NCBI RefSeq assembly: GCF_022179085.1 | Contig: NZ_BPQE01000016.1 | Location: 62,001-126,000, forward strand | DNA length: 64,000 nucleotides | Direction of reading: 5' to 3' | From: Methylobacterium aerolatum | GTDB taxonomy: Bacteria; Pseudomonadota; Alphaproteobacteria; Rhizobiales; Beijerinckiaceae | Shown: one piece after another, positions 26,001 through 34,075 of the stretch | How positions within the stretch are numbered: position 1 is the first letter of the stretch | Layout: every line of letters begins with the position of its first letter | The notes under the pieces: generated by a model | Database searches by the model: none | Told to the model about the DNA's origin: nothing | What the model saw: only the letters and a program-made list of their open reading frames with translations | Program-made: the position numbers and the translations under genes

Positions 26001-26381
26001 GCCAACGTCCACGAGATCAGCCCCGTGCGCGGCGACGACGCCCCGCACGACGCGATCTTCGCCAAGCCCTTCGATCTGCGCGACGTGACCGAGCGGATCG
26101 GTAAGCTCCTGCGCCTCGAATGGAGCGAGCCCGCCCTCCCCGCCCCGCCCGCCGCCGCGGCACCCGGCGACGGCGCGATCCATCCCGGCGCCGAGCATGT
26201 GGGCGAGTTGCTGCGCCTCGGCCGCATCGGCCATATCCGCGGCATCGAGGCCAAGCTCGCGGAACTGGAGGGGGACGCCACCGTACCGAGGGCCTTCGTC
26301 GAGCGGATGCGTGGCCTCGCCGCCGGCTACGACCTGCGGCACTACCTCTCGGTGTTGCAGGAGCTCGCCCGCGATGGCTGA
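23016..26381 (+). CDS. NCS1-permease/histidine kinase/receiver hybrid sensor
   Basis: 1,121 residues, inner membrane. Residues ~1-480 form a nucleobase-permease-like (NCS1) domain with ~11-12 membrane segments (GFQVAQTALGSVSFLALEAIGG near the start, LKINLTNAYAGSIAWSNFFS in the middle). Then comes an eight-cysteine motif (Cys495, 498, 510, 518, 521, 522, 528, 532; CX2C-X11-C-X7-C-X2-CC-X5-C-X3-C) that could bind zinc, then two more membrane helices (~565-640), a coiled coil, HisKA with phospho-acceptor His678 in GISHELRTPL, HATPase_c (NLLSNAIKF, DTGPGIPE, GTGLGLTIA) and a receiver with Asp967. The last ~80 residues are extra. A transporter-like sensor likely reads amide or nucleobase availability. 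It overlaps the response-regulator gene by eight bases. Confidence 0.9.
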   Translation: MRAPQRIIPIRRDYNRFVADETLEDYALRFTAKKARRWSGFQVAQTALGSVSFLALEAIGGTLALTVGLPNTIAAVLAVGLIIFATAVPITVYAARYGVDMDLLTRGAGFGYLGSTVTSLIYASFTFLFFAIEAAIMALALQLCFGLPLALGHLLCAGAVIPLVVYGIRLISRFQIWTQPAWIILSLLPLAFVAAQGTEALRAVAAYPGLDGAGTGFALPRFGLATGVLLALLAQVGEQVDFLRFVPEPAGRRDRRWWVAVVSGGAGWIVPGLLKILLGAVLAVLVLGSGIPPEHAAEPTRMYAVAFGYLTGEGSRATLLVTGLFVLVSQLKINLTNAYAGSIAWSNFFSRLTHSHPGRVVWLVFNVAIALLLMEFGIERTIESTLPLYASVVSAWVGALAADLAVNKPLGLSPPGIEFKRAHLYAVNPVGTGAMVLALLCGGLVSLGPGLQPFAPLLTLATAFGAAPAIAWATGGRWYLARAPKRDWGSGEVVCRVCELPFEGEDMAHCPAYDAPICSLCCSLDARCGDLCKPHGRMDVQAQQTLAKVLPGRTAAWIGAPLGRYLAVMLTLCAVIGLILGIVHAGATIAHPEHREVLRAALTSVFFTLVVILGVVAWLFVLAQESRRVAQAETMRQTALYEAEIAAHKVTDAKLQEAKERAEAANQAKSRYVVGISHELRTPLSTVLGYAQLLESDAAIPPQRLNAIRVIRRSAQHLSGLIDGLLDISRMEAGRLQIHRDEVRLSDFLDQLVDMVRLQAREAGLDFRFSRPEILPAVVATDEKRLRQVLLNLLSNAIKFTPSGTVSLDLSYRSQIAVFTIRDTGPGIPEADLARIFEPFERGSTPAARSTPGTGLGLTIANLLAQLLGGEITVTAAPGGGTQARLRLMLASVGQAAPVAAPAQAAEPERAYTGARRTVLVADDDSAHRALMREILEPRGLRVLEAGSGPECLSAVGAGGIDLILLDIAMPGMSGWTVAAALREGGHAGPVAMMSANVHEISPVRGDDAPHDAIFAKPFDLRDVTERIGKLLRLEWSEPALPAPPAAAAPGDGAIHPGAEHVGELLRLGRIGHIRGIEAKLAELEGDATVPRAFVERMRGLAAGYDLRHYLSVLQELARDG

Positions 26382-27297
26382 GGCAGCGGCCGGCCGGCCG
26401 CACCGGGACGTGGTCCTCGTGGTGGACGATTCCCCCGATACCCTGAGCTTCCTCACCGAGGCGATCGAGCGTTCGGGCGCCACCGTTCTCGTGGCGGTGG
26501 GGGGCGACCTCGCCCTCGCCCTCGTGGACGAGATCACGCCGGACGTGATCCTCCTCGACGCGATGATGCCGGGGCTCGACGGGTTCGAGACCTGCCGGCG
26601 GCTCAAGGCCAAGCCGCACCTCGCGGGCGTGCCGGTGATCTTCATGACCGGACTGAGCGAGACCGAGCACATCGTGCGCGGCCTCAGCGCGGGCGGGATC
26701 GATTACGTCACCAAGCCCATCGCCCCGGACGAGATCCTCGCCCGGATCCGCGTCCACCTCGCGAGCGCCCGGGCCGCCCAGAGCGCCCGCGCCGCCCTCG
26801 ACACGGCAGGCCGGGCGCTGCTGGCCGTCGCGGCGGACGGCGCCATCCTGTGGTGCACGCCCCAGGCGGGCCGGATGCTGGCGGCCCTGGCGCCGGGGGA
26901 CGAATCCGCCCTGCGCCTGCCGCCGCAGAGCCTCGACTGGCTGCGCGCCTGCGGCTCCCAGGGAGCGCCGCCCGCCCTCGCCCTGAAGGTCGCGGCGGCG
27001 GCCTACAGCCTCAGCTTCATCGGCCGGACCGGCGAGGAAACCCTGCTGCGGCTCTCCTGCGACACCGTCGCGGCCGGGCCGGAGCGCCTGCGCGCGGGCC
27101 TGCCCATCACCGCGCGGGAATCGGAGGTGCTCTTCTGGCTGTCCCAGGGCAAATCGAGCCGCGACATCGGCGACATCCTGGGCCTCAGTCCCCGCACGGT
27201 CACCAAGCACTGCGAGAGCCTTTACGCGAAGCTCGGCGTCGAGAACCGCACCGCCGCCTCCCTCATCGCCAACCGCCTGTTGCAAGACGCGCTCTGA
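26374..27297 (+). CDS. LuxR-family response regulator
   Basis: 307 residues from ATG 26374, overlapping the kinase gene. Receiver domain with acidic pair VVDDS, phospho-acceptor Asp62 (ILLDAMMPGLDG), the conserved Thr in FMTGLSE and Lys in VTKPIAP. A ~100-residue linker resembles a degenerate PAS. The C-terminal LuxR/NarL helix-turn-helix is TARESEVLFWLSQGKSSRDIGDILGLSPRTV. Cognate partner of the upstream sensor; the likely target is the divergent urt-fmd operon. Confidence 0.9.
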   Translation: MAEAAAGRPHRDVVLVVDDSPDTLSFLTEAIERSGATVLVAVGGDLALALVDEITPDVILLDAMMPGLDGFETCRRLKAKPHLAGVPVIFMTGLSETEHIVRGLSAGGIDYVTKPIAPDEILARIRVHLASARAAQSARAALDTAGRALLAVAADGAILWCTPQAGRMLAALAPGDESALRLPPQSLDWLRACGSQGAPPALALKVAAAAYSLSFIGRTGEETLLRLSCDTVAAGPERLRAGLPITARESEVLFWLSQGKSSRDIGDILGLSPRTVTKHCESLYAKLGVENRTAASLIANRLLQDAL

Positions 27298-27370
27298 CGG
27301 CGCCCCCTGACGGCGCGGTTCACCCGCAGGGAAAGCGGGACTATGCAACCCACAGTGCTTTATTCGACTG

Positions 27371-27386
27371 TCATGCACGTGCATGA
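27371..27386. promoter_or_regulatory. Perfect 16-bp palindrome before ugpB
   Basis: TCATGCAC-GTGCATGA, fully self-complementary, about 104 bp before the ugpB start. The preceding bases complete a CTGTCAT (27368-27374), which is half of a Pho box, but the second half does not match. A dedicated operator is more likely than PhoB control. Confidence 0.45.
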
Positions 27387-27489
27387 TGGAAGCGTGAGCG
27401 CGGGGCCGTCACCGCCCGCGCCTCACCACGGACATGCGCTTCAAGGCCCGGCTCACGGGCGGGCGGGTCCGGCGCTCGGGAGGAATGGA

Positions 27490-28833
27490 ATGGATCGTCG
27501 CGTCCTGCTGACCGGCGCGGGCAGCCTTGCCGCGTGGACGGTGCTCAAGCCCTCGACCGGGGCCCGTGCGGCCGACAAGACGACCATCGTGTTCTGGCAC
27601 GCCATGTCGGGGGCGAACGGCGAGGAGATCGAGCGCCTGGCGCGCGACTTCAACGCCAGCCAGTCCGACGTGACGCTGGAGGCGGTCTACAAGGGCTCGT
27701 ACCCTGAGACCCTCACGGCGGCCATCGCCGCCTTCCGGGCGGGCAAGGCGCCCAACATCGTCCAGGTCTTCGAGGTCGGCACGGGCACGATGCTGCAGGC
27801 GGGGCCGGCCATCAAGCCGGCCTGGAAGCTCGCGGAGGAGACGGGGCTCGCCCTCGATCCCAAGGCCTACATCCCGGGCGTGCGCGGCTATTACAGCCTG
27901 CCCGACGGCAAGCTCGCCTCCATGCCGTTCAACTCCTCGACGGCGGTGATGTGGTACAACAAGGACGCCTTCGAGAAGGCGGGCCTGGATCCCGAGAGCC
28001 CGCCCACGACCTACGCGGACTTCGAGACGGCCGCCCGGACGCTGGCCGCCAAGGCGCCGACCCCCATCGCCAGCACGACCGCCTGGATGACGTGGATCCA
28101 GTTCGAGGAATACGCGGCGATCCAGAACCTCGCCTTCGCCACCGAGAACGACGGCTACGACGGCCTCGGCGCCGAACTCCTGCTCAACACCAAGCCCTTC
28201 GTGGCCCAGCTCCAGCGCTTCATGGACCTCTCGAAGGACGGGGCCTTCAAGTACGCCGGGCGCGACGGGGCGCCGGACGCGGTGTTCTATTCGGGCCAGG
28301 CCGCCATCGGCTTCGGCTCGTCGTCGGGCCGGGCGGACATCGTGAAGAACGCGAAGTTCCGCTACGCCGAGGCGTTCCTGCCCACCGAGCCGGCCCTGAA
28401 TCCGAAGCCGAACAACTCCATCATCGGCGGCGCCAGCCTTTGGGCCATGACCGCGCCCAAGCGCAGCGAGGCCGAGTACAAGGCGGTCGCCGCCTTCTAC
28501 GGCTTCATCTCCAAGCCCGAGCAGGTCTCCCTCTACGCCCAGCATACGGGCTACGTGCCCGTGACGGTGGCGGGCTACGAGGCCACGAAGCAATCCGGCT
28601 ACTTCGACAAGAACCCCGGCACGGACGTGCCCGCCCGGCAGCTCTCGCGGGGCGAACTCACCCCGAACTCGCGGGGCCTGCGGCTCGGCCGCCTGCCGGA
28701 GATCCGCGCGATCCTCTACGAGGAGATCGAGAAGGCCCTCCAGGGCCAGCAGACCGCGCAAGCGGCGATGGACAGCGCCACGGCGCGGGGCAACCGCGTC
28801 CTGCGCGAGTTCCAGAAGTCGGCCAAGGGTTGA
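27490..28833 (+). CDS. ugpB: sn-Glycerol-3-phosphate ABC transporter substrate-binding protein
   Basis: 447 residues from ATG 27490 with GGGAGGA seven to twelve bases upstream. Leader DRRVLLTGAG...STGARA directs it to the periplasm, possibly by Tat. UgpB pattern: IVFWHAMSGANGEEIERLARDFN, SMPFNSSTAVMWYNKDAF, then IIGGASLWAMTAPKRSEAEY and a C-terminal PEIRAILYEEIEKALQG. It binds glycerol-3-phosphate or glycerophosphodiesters. First gene of ugpBAEC. Confidence 0.92.
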   Translation: MDRRVLLTGAGSLAAWTVLKPSTGARAADKTTIVFWHAMSGANGEEIERLARDFNASQSDVTLEAVYKGSYPETLTAAIAAFRAGKAPNIVQVFEVGTGTMLQAGPAIKPAWKLAEETGLALDPKAYIPGVRGYYSLPDGKLASMPFNSSTAVMWYNKDAFEKAGLDPESPPTTYADFETAARTLAAKAPTPIASTTAWMTWIQFEEYAAIQNLAFATENDGYDGLGAELLLNTKPFVAQLQRFMDLSKDGAFKYAGRDGAPDAVFYSGQAAIGFGSSSGRADIVKNAKFRYAEAFLPTEPALNPKPNNSIIGGASLWAMTAPKRSEAEYKAVAAFYGFISKPEQVSLYAQHTGYVPVTVAGYEATKQSGYFDKNPGTDVPARQLSRGELTPNSRGLRLGRLPEIRAILYEEIEKALQGQQTAQAAMDSATARGNRVLREFQKSAKG

Positions 28834-28874
28834 CGACGGGCTAAGGGCGGGCTGAGGCGGCGGGCTTTTCGACC

Positions 28875-29756
28875 ATGGAACGACGCACCCTGTTTCCGGG
28901 CCGGCTCCTGCCGGCCCTCCTCATCCTGCCGCAGCTGGTGCTGACCTTCGTCTTCTTCCTGTGGCCCGCCCTTCAGGCGATCAAATCGAGCCTGGAGCGG
29001 GAGGACGCCTTCGGCACGAGCACCGAGTTCGTCGGCCTGGAGAACTTCGCGGACCTGTTCAACGACCCGCTCTACCTCGCGGCGATCGGGCGGACGGCGG
29101 TGTTCTGCGCGGGCGTCACCGCCGTGTCGATCGGCGTGGCGCTGCTGCTCGCCGTGCTGGCCGATACCGAGATCCGGGGCCGGGCCTTCTACCGCACCAT
29201 GCTGATCTGGCCCTATGCGGTGGCGCCCGCCATGTCGGCGGTGCTGTGGGTGCTGATGTTCCACCCGCAGATCGGCCTCGTCGGCGCGTTCCTGAACCGG
29301 ATCGGCATCGGCTGGGACTACAAGCTCGACGGCACGCAGGCGATGCTCCTGGTGATCCTGGCCGCCGCCTGGAAGCAGATCAGCTACAACTTCATCTTCT
29401 TCCTGGCCGGGCTCCAGGCGATCCCGAAGACCATCATCGAGGCGGCGCGGATCGACGGTGCCCGGGGCTTCCGCCGGTTCCGCACCATCATCCTGCCCCT
29501 GCTGATGCCGACGGTGTACTTCCTGCTGGTCGTGGACCTCGTCTACGCGGCCTTCGATACCTTCGCGACGGTCTACGCGGTGAACGGCGGCGGCCCCGGC
29601 CAATCGACTCAGACGCTGGTGCTGAAGGTCTATCTGGACGGCATCGTCAACGCGAATATCGGCTCGTCCTCGGCCCAATCCGTGGTGCTGATGGTCGGCG
29701 TCATCGTGCTCTGCGCCATCCAGTTCCGCTTCCTCGGGCGCAAGGCCGTGACATGA
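28875..29756 (+). CDS. ugpA: sn-Glycerol-3-phosphate ABC transporter permease
   Basis: 293 residues, about six membrane helices, with the MalF-type EAA loop [22 protein letters not shown]. It overlaps ugpE by four bases (ATGA). Confidence 0.92.
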   Translation: MERRTLFPGRLLPALLILPQLVLTFVFFLWPALQAIKSSLEREDAFGTSTEFVGLENFADLFNDPLYLAAIGRTAVFCAGVTAVSIGVALLLAVLADTEIRGRAFYRTMLIWPYAVAPAMSAVLWVLMFHPQIGLVGAFLNRIGIGWDYKLDGTQAMLLVILAAAWKQISYNFIFFLAGLQAIPKTIIEAARIDGARGFRRFRTIILPLLMPTVYFLLVVDLVYAAFDTFATVYAVNGGGPGQSTQTLVLKVYLDGIVNANIGSSSAQSVVLMVGVIVLCAIQFRFLGRKAVT

Positions 29757-30577
29757 CGGGCCGGTTCATCCCCCATGCCGTCCTGACCCTCGCGGTCCTG
29801 CTCTTCGCTCTGCCGATCTGGATCGCCATCGCGGGCTCGACGCAGGATTCCGCCGTGATCGCCCGGGGCGAGCTCTCGCTCATCCCGGACCTGGCGGGCC
29901 TCGGCGTCTACCGCGACGTGCTGCTGCACGGCTCGGCCGGGGCCGGGCCGGTCTGGCGGGCGCTCCTCGTCTCGGCGGGGATGGCGCTCGTCATCGCGCT
30001 CGGCAAGATCGCCCTGTCGCTGCCCTCGGCCTACGCCGTGACCTTCTTCCGCTTCCCCTTCCGCATGACGGCCTTCTGGCTGATCTTCCTCACCCTGATG
30101 CTGCCGGTGGAAGTGCGGCTGATCCCGACCTTCCAGGTCATGTCGAACCTCGACCTCATCAACAGCTTCACGGGGCTGACCCTGCCGCTCGTCGCCTCCG
30201 CGACGGCGACGCTCTTGTTCCGCCAGACCTTCCTCGCCATCCCCGACGAGCTCGTGGAGGCGGCGCGGATGGACGGGGCCGGCCCCTTGCGCTTCCTGCG
30301 GGACATCCTGATCCCGGTTTCGGGCGCCAACATCGCGGCGCTGTTCGTGATCCTGTTCGTCTACGGCTGGAACCAGTACCTCTGGCCGCTCCTCGTGGCG
30401 ACGGACCCGAAGCTCGACACGGTGGTGATCGGGATCGTCAAGATGATCGGGCTCGATACGGCGACGGAATGGAACAAGGTCATGGCCACGGCCGTGCTGG
30501 CGCTGATCCCGCCAGTGGCGGTGGTGCTCCTGATGCAGCGCTGGTTCGTGAAGGGCCTTACCGAGGGGGACAAGTGA
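29753..30577 (+). CDS. ugpE: sn-Glycerol-3-phosphate ABC transporter permease
   Basis: 274 residues. ATG 29753 overlaps the ugpA stop. MalG-type EAA loop [20 protein letters not shown] and five to six membrane helices. Its stop shares one base with the ugpC start. Confidence 0.92.
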   Translation: MTGRFIPHAVLTLAVLLFALPIWIAIAGSTQDSAVIARGELSLIPDLAGLGVYRDVLLHGSAGAGPVWRALLVSAGMALVIALGKIALSLPSAYAVTFFRFPFRMTAFWLIFLTLMLPVEVRLIPTFQVMSNLDLINSFTGLTLPLVASATATLLFRQTFLAIPDELVEAARMDGAGPLRFLRDILIPVSGANIAALFVILFVYGWNQYLWPLLVATDPKLDTVVIGIVKMIGLDTATEWNKVMATAVLALIPPVAVVLLMQRWFVKGLTEGDK

Positions 30578-31641
30578 TGGCGGGCCTGAGGCTCGAGGGC
30601 CTGCGCAAGAGTTTCGGCCAGAACGAGATCCTGAAGGGTGTCGATCTCACCCTCGCGGACGGCGAGATGCTGGTGATCGTCGGCGCCTCGGGCTGCGGGA
30701 AATCCACCCTGCTGCGCCTCGTGGCGGGGCTGGAGACGCCGACCGCCGGGCGCATCCTCATCGACGGGCGCGACGTCACCCGGCTCGACCCGTCCGAGCG
30801 CGACATCGCGATGGTGTTCCAGAACTACGCGCTCTACCCGCACATGAGCGTGTTCGAGAACATGGCCTACGGCCTGAAGATCCGCGGCCTGCCCAAGGCC
30901 GGGATCCGCGCGAAGGTCGATGCCGCCTCGGCGCTGCTGGGCCTCGACGCCCTCCTCGACCGCAAGCCGCGCCAGCTCTCAGGCGGCCAGCGCCAGCGCG
31001 TCGCCATGGGGCGGGCCATCGTGCGCGACCCGAAGCTCTTCCTGTTCGACGAGCCGCTCTCGAACCTCGATGCCAAGCTCCGCGTGCAGATGCGCGGCGA
31101 GATCCGCCGCCTCCAGCGCCGCCTGAAGGTCACGAGCCTCTACGTCACCCACGATCAGGTGGAGGCGATGACGCTGGGCGACCGGCTGCTGGTGATGCAC
31201 CAGGGCGTGCCGGTGCAGCTCGCGACGCCCACCGAGGTGTTCGAGCGCCCCGCCGACACCTACGTCGCCGGCTTCATCGGCTCTCCCGCGATGAACCTCC
31301 TCCCCGGCACGCTCGGCCGGAACGGCACGGCGGTGAGCCTGGAGGGCACCGAGGTCGGCCTCGGCACCCGGCGCTACGCCCTGCCCGACGGCCACGGGGT
31401 GATTCTCGGCATCCGGCCGGAGCACGTCGCCCTCGACCCGTCCGGCCGGGAATGGCCCGTCGAGGTGGTGGAACTCCTCGGCTCGGAGACGCTGATCCAT
31501 GCCGGGCGCACCGGCGCCGCGACGCTGACCCTGCGCCTCGCCAACGGCGCGCCCGTGGGCGAGGCGGTGCGGGTGTCCTTTCCGCCGGAACACCTGCACC
31601 TGTTCGACCGGGCGACGGGCCTGAGGCTCGACCCAGCCTGA
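30577..31641 (+). CDS. ugpC: sn-Glycerol-3-phosphate ABC transporter ATPase
   Basis: 354 residues from ATG 30577 (TGATG overlap). Walker [10 protein letters not shown], signature [15 protein letters not shown], Walker [17 protein letters not shown], a switch histidine in VTHDQVEAM and a C-terminal TOBE/regulatory domain (IRPEHVALD). It powers UgpAE. Its stop is seven bases from the convergent NCS1 gene, with no terminator between them. Confidence 0.92.
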   Translation: MAGLRLEGLRKSFGQNEILKGVDLTLADGEMLVIVGASGCGKSTLLRLVAGLETPTAGRILIDGRDVTRLDPSERDIAMVFQNYALYPHMSVFENMAYGLKIRGLPKAGIRAKVDAASALLGLDALLDRKPRQLSGGQRQRVAMGRAIVRDPKLFLFDEPLSNLDAKLRVQMRGEIRRLQRRLKVTSLYVTHDQVEAMTLGDRLLVMHQGVPVQLATPTEVFERPADTYVAGFIGSPAMNLLPGTLGRNGTAVSLEGTEVGLGTRRYALPDGHGVILGIRPEHVALDPSGREWPVEVVELLGSETLIHAGRTGAATLTLRLANGAPVGEAVRVSFPPEHLHLFDRATGLRLDPA

Positions 31642-31648
31642 CAACCCC

Positions 31649-33148
31649 TCAGACCAGGGCCGGCGCGGCCTGCGGCTGGCGCTTCATCAGCTGGGTGTAG
31701 AGCAGGTAGCCCAGCCCGCAGCCGATGAACCACGTGAAGTTCGCGAGCCCTTCGAGGCCGGGCATCACCGCGCAGAGCACCGGCACGGCCGCCGAGGGGA
31801 TGATCGTGAGCACCGCCGCACGGTTGTAGCCGTTGGCGTACCAATACGCGCCCGTGGGCCTCATCGTGTAGAGGTCGTCCACGATCACGCGCTGCCGCTT
31901 CACGGCGTAGAAGTCGGCGATGAGGATGCCGAACAGCGGCCCGATGAACGCGCCGAGCACATCGAGCGTGTAATGGATCACGGCGGGGTTGTTGTAGAGG
32001 TTCCACGGCGTGATGAAGACCGAGGCCACCGCCGCGATCATCCCGCCCATCCGCCAGGAGATCACCTTCGGCGCCACGTTCGAGAAGTCGAAGGCCGGCG
32101 AGACGAAGTTGGCGACGATGTTGATGCCGATCGTGGCCGTCACGAAGGTGAGTGCGCCGAGCACGACGGCGACATCGCTGTCGATCCGGCTCACGGTCTC
32201 GACGGGGTCGGTGATGAGCTGCCCGAAGACCGGCAGGGTCGCGGAGGTGGTGATGACGGTGAGCAGCGAGAAGCCGAGGAAGTTCACCGGCAGGCCCCAG
32301 AAGTTGCCCTTCTTCACCGCCGCGAAGGACTGGCCGTAGCGCGAAAAATCGCCGAAATTCAGCATCGGGCCGGAGAAATAGGACACGACCAGAGCGATCG
32401 CGTTGATCATCACCGGCAGGGCATCCCATCCGGTGTATTTCACCGCGCCGAGGGTGAGCCCGATGTTGCCGATCCCCGCCCGGGCGACGAGGTAGACCGC
32501 GAGGGCGATCATCACCACGTAGACCGCCGGGCCCGCCCAATCGATGAAGACGCGGATCGCCTCCATGCCGCGCCAGAATACCAGCGCCTGGAGGACCCAC
32601 AGGGTCATGAAGGAGGCCCAGCCCAGCGTCGAGAGCCCGGCGAAGCCGTGGCGGCTGAGGTCCGCGTAGGGGGCCAGTTCGGGCCAGAAGCGCAGGGCCA
32701 CCACCATGAAGGCGGCCGAGGCGAGGTAGGTCTGGATGCCGTACCACGCCACCGCGATCAGCCCGCGGATGATGGCCGGGATGTTGGCGCCCTTTACGCC
32801 GAATGAGGCGCGGCAGATCACCGGATAGGGCGTGCCCGTCACCTGGCTCGGCTTGGCGACGAGGTTGCAGAAGAATTGGACGATGAGAATGCCCACCACC
32901 AGGGCGATGAGCACCTGCCAGCTCACGAGCCCGAGGGAGAACAGGCTGCCCGCCGTGACGTAGCCGCCGACACTGTGCACGTCCGACATCCAGAAGGCGA
33001 AGATGTTGTAGGCGCCCCAGGTCTGCTTCCGCAGCGGCGCGAGATCCTCGTTCACGAGGTTCTCGTCGTAGGACGGCTTCATGAGAATGGCGGAGTGATC
33101 GTCGCCGATGGCGCCTTCCGACGCGATGGGTGTAGCGTGTGCGTGCAT
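31649..33148 (-). CDS. NCS1 nucleobase/hydantoin cation symporter
   Basis: 499 residues, about 12 membrane segments. NCS1 signature near the start (NEDLAPLRKQTWGAYNIFAFW) and later ISYFSGP-type and PWNLYNNP motifs (VSYFSGPMLNFGDFSRYG; FITPWNLYNNPA). Imports a purine, pyrimidine, allantoin or hydantoin. It is divergent from a hydantoin-racemase-family gene, which favours hydantoins or allantoin. Its promoter is a strong sigma-54 match, suggesting induction on nitrogen limitation. Confidence 0.87.
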   Translation of the reverse strand: MHAHATPIASEGAIGDDHSAILMKPSYDENLVNEDLAPLRKQTWGAYNIFAFWMSDVHSVGGYVTAGSLFSLGLVSWQVLIALVVGILIVQFFCNLVAKPSQVTGTPYPVICRASFGVKGANIPAIIRGLIAVAWYGIQTYLASAAFMVVALRFWPELAPYADLSRHGFAGLSTLGWASFMTLWVLQALVFWRGMEAIRVFIDWAGPAVYVVMIALAVYLVARAGIGNIGLTLGAVKYTGWDALPVMINAIALVVSYFSGPMLNFGDFSRYGQSFAAVKKGNFWGLPVNFLGFSLLTVITTSATLPVFGQLITDPVETVSRIDSDVAVVLGALTFVTATIGINIVANFVSPAFDFSNVAPKVISWRMGGMIAAVASVFITPWNLYNNPAVIHYTLDVLGAFIGPLFGILIADFYAVKRQRVIVDDLYTMRPTGAYWYANGYNRAAVLTIIPSAAVPVLCAVMPGLEGLANFTWFIGCGLGYLLYTQLMKRQPQAAPALV

Positions 33149-33193
33149 TGTTCGGCCCCCCGAAACCCGACTTTACGCAGGCCGCGGGGGGCC

Positions 33194-33208
33194 GCAAGCA
33201 CCGTGCCA
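33194..33208 (-). promoter_or_regulatory. Sigma-54 promoter of the NCS1 transporter
   Basis: On the - strand TGGCACGGTGCTTGC matches TGGCACG-N4-TTGC completely, with correct GG-N10-GC spacing. Predicted start is near 33182, giving a leader of about 34 bases to the ATG at 33148. Confidence 0.72.
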
Positions 33209-33302
33209 TGATTTTGCGGAGCACGGCGCAACGAAACCTGTCGGAGACGGGCGCAAGTGAGTGTCGCCCCGTGCCGCGAGACAATCCGGGTGAAGGGCGA
33301 CT

Positions 33303-34031
33303 ATGCGCATTCTGCTGATCAATCCCAATACCAGCGCGGAGATCACCGCCCTCATCGCCGGGCATGTCGGCACGATGGTCGGGTCGCGGGCGGAATTGAA
33401 GCCGGTCACGGCGCGGTTCGGCGCGCGCTACATCGCGAGCCGCGCTGCCCTCGCCATCGCGGGGCACGCCGCCCTCGATTGCCTCTCCGAGCACGTCGCG
33501 GGGTGCGACGTCGCCTTCCTGGGTTGCTTCGGCGATCCCGGGCTGCTCGCCCTGCAGGAGGTCTCCCCCGTGCCGGTGGTCGGCATGGTGGAGGCGTCCT
33601 GCCGGGCGGCGCGGCGGATCGGCCGGTATGGAATCGTGACGGGCGGCGTCCTGTGGGAGCCGATCCTCAACGAGGTCGTGGCCGGGCTCGGCCTCGCGGA
33701 GGGCTTCACCGGCGTGCGCACCCTGGCCCTCACGGGCGGCGACATCGCGCGCGACCCCGGAGCCGCCATCCCGCTGCTTGCGGAGGCCTGCCGGGCCTGT
33801 GCCGCGCAGGACGGGGCCGAGGCGGTCATCCTCGGCGGCGCCGCCCTCGCGGGCCTCGCCCCCCTCGTGCAGCCCTCGGTTCCGGTGCCGGTGATCTGCT
33901 CCGTCGAGGCGGGCGCGGCGGCGACCCTGGCGGCGGGCGCCGTCAACGCCCGGCGCGCGCCCGTCACCGTGGAGAGCGTCGGCCTCTCGGTCCCCCTCCA
34001 CGCCCTGCTGGCGCGGGATCCGGGCGCCTGA
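33303..34031 (+). CDS. Asp/Glu/hydantoin racemase family protein
   Basis: 242 residues. N-terminus RILLINPNTSAEIT and FLGCFGDPGLLALQ with the first catalytic cysteine are typical of hydantoin/allantoin racemases. The second cysteine, expected in a VILGC-type loop, is glycine here (AVILGGAALAG). It may therefore be a subfamily with another chemistry or an impaired racemase. Divergent from the NCS1 transporter; the pair likely handles an imported ring compound. Confidence 0.8.
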   Translation: MRILLINPNTSAEITALIAGHVGTMVGSRAELKPVTARFGARYIASRAALAIAGHAALDCLSEHVAGCDVAFLGCFGDPGLLALQEVSPVPVVGMVEASCRAARRIGRYGIVTGGVLWEPILNEVVAGLGLAEGFTGVRTLALTGGDIARDPGAAIPLLAEACRACAAQDGAEAVILGGAALAGLAPLVQPSVPVPVICSVEAGAAATLAAGAVNARRAPVTVESVGLSVPLHALLARDPGA

Positions 34032-34039
34032 GCGGCAGG

Positions 34040-34066
34040 CCGACGGGGCGGTGGCCGCCCCGTCGG
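34040..34066. terminator. Bidirectional terminator-type hairpin
   Basis: CCGACGGGGCGG-tgg-CCGCCCCGTCGG is a perfect 12-bp stem with a three-base loop in the 44-bp gap between the convergent racemase-family and porin genes. There is no T-run on either strand, so termination would be mainly structural. Confidence 0.6.
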
Positions 34067-34075
34067 TCCCGGGCG

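Noticed and set aside
22713-26672. 1,319-codon open frame on the - strand
   Set aside because: Lies wholly antisense to the transporter-kinase gene; it is Arg/Gly/His-rich with no recognisable domain, a by-product of high GC.
27368-27385. Pho box before ugpB
   Set aside because: Only the first CTGTCAT matches; the second half at the proper spacing is GTGCATG, so PhoB control is unsupported.
31642-31648. Terminator between ugpC and the convergent NCS1 gene
   Set aside because: Only seven bases separate the stop codons and no hairpin is seen.
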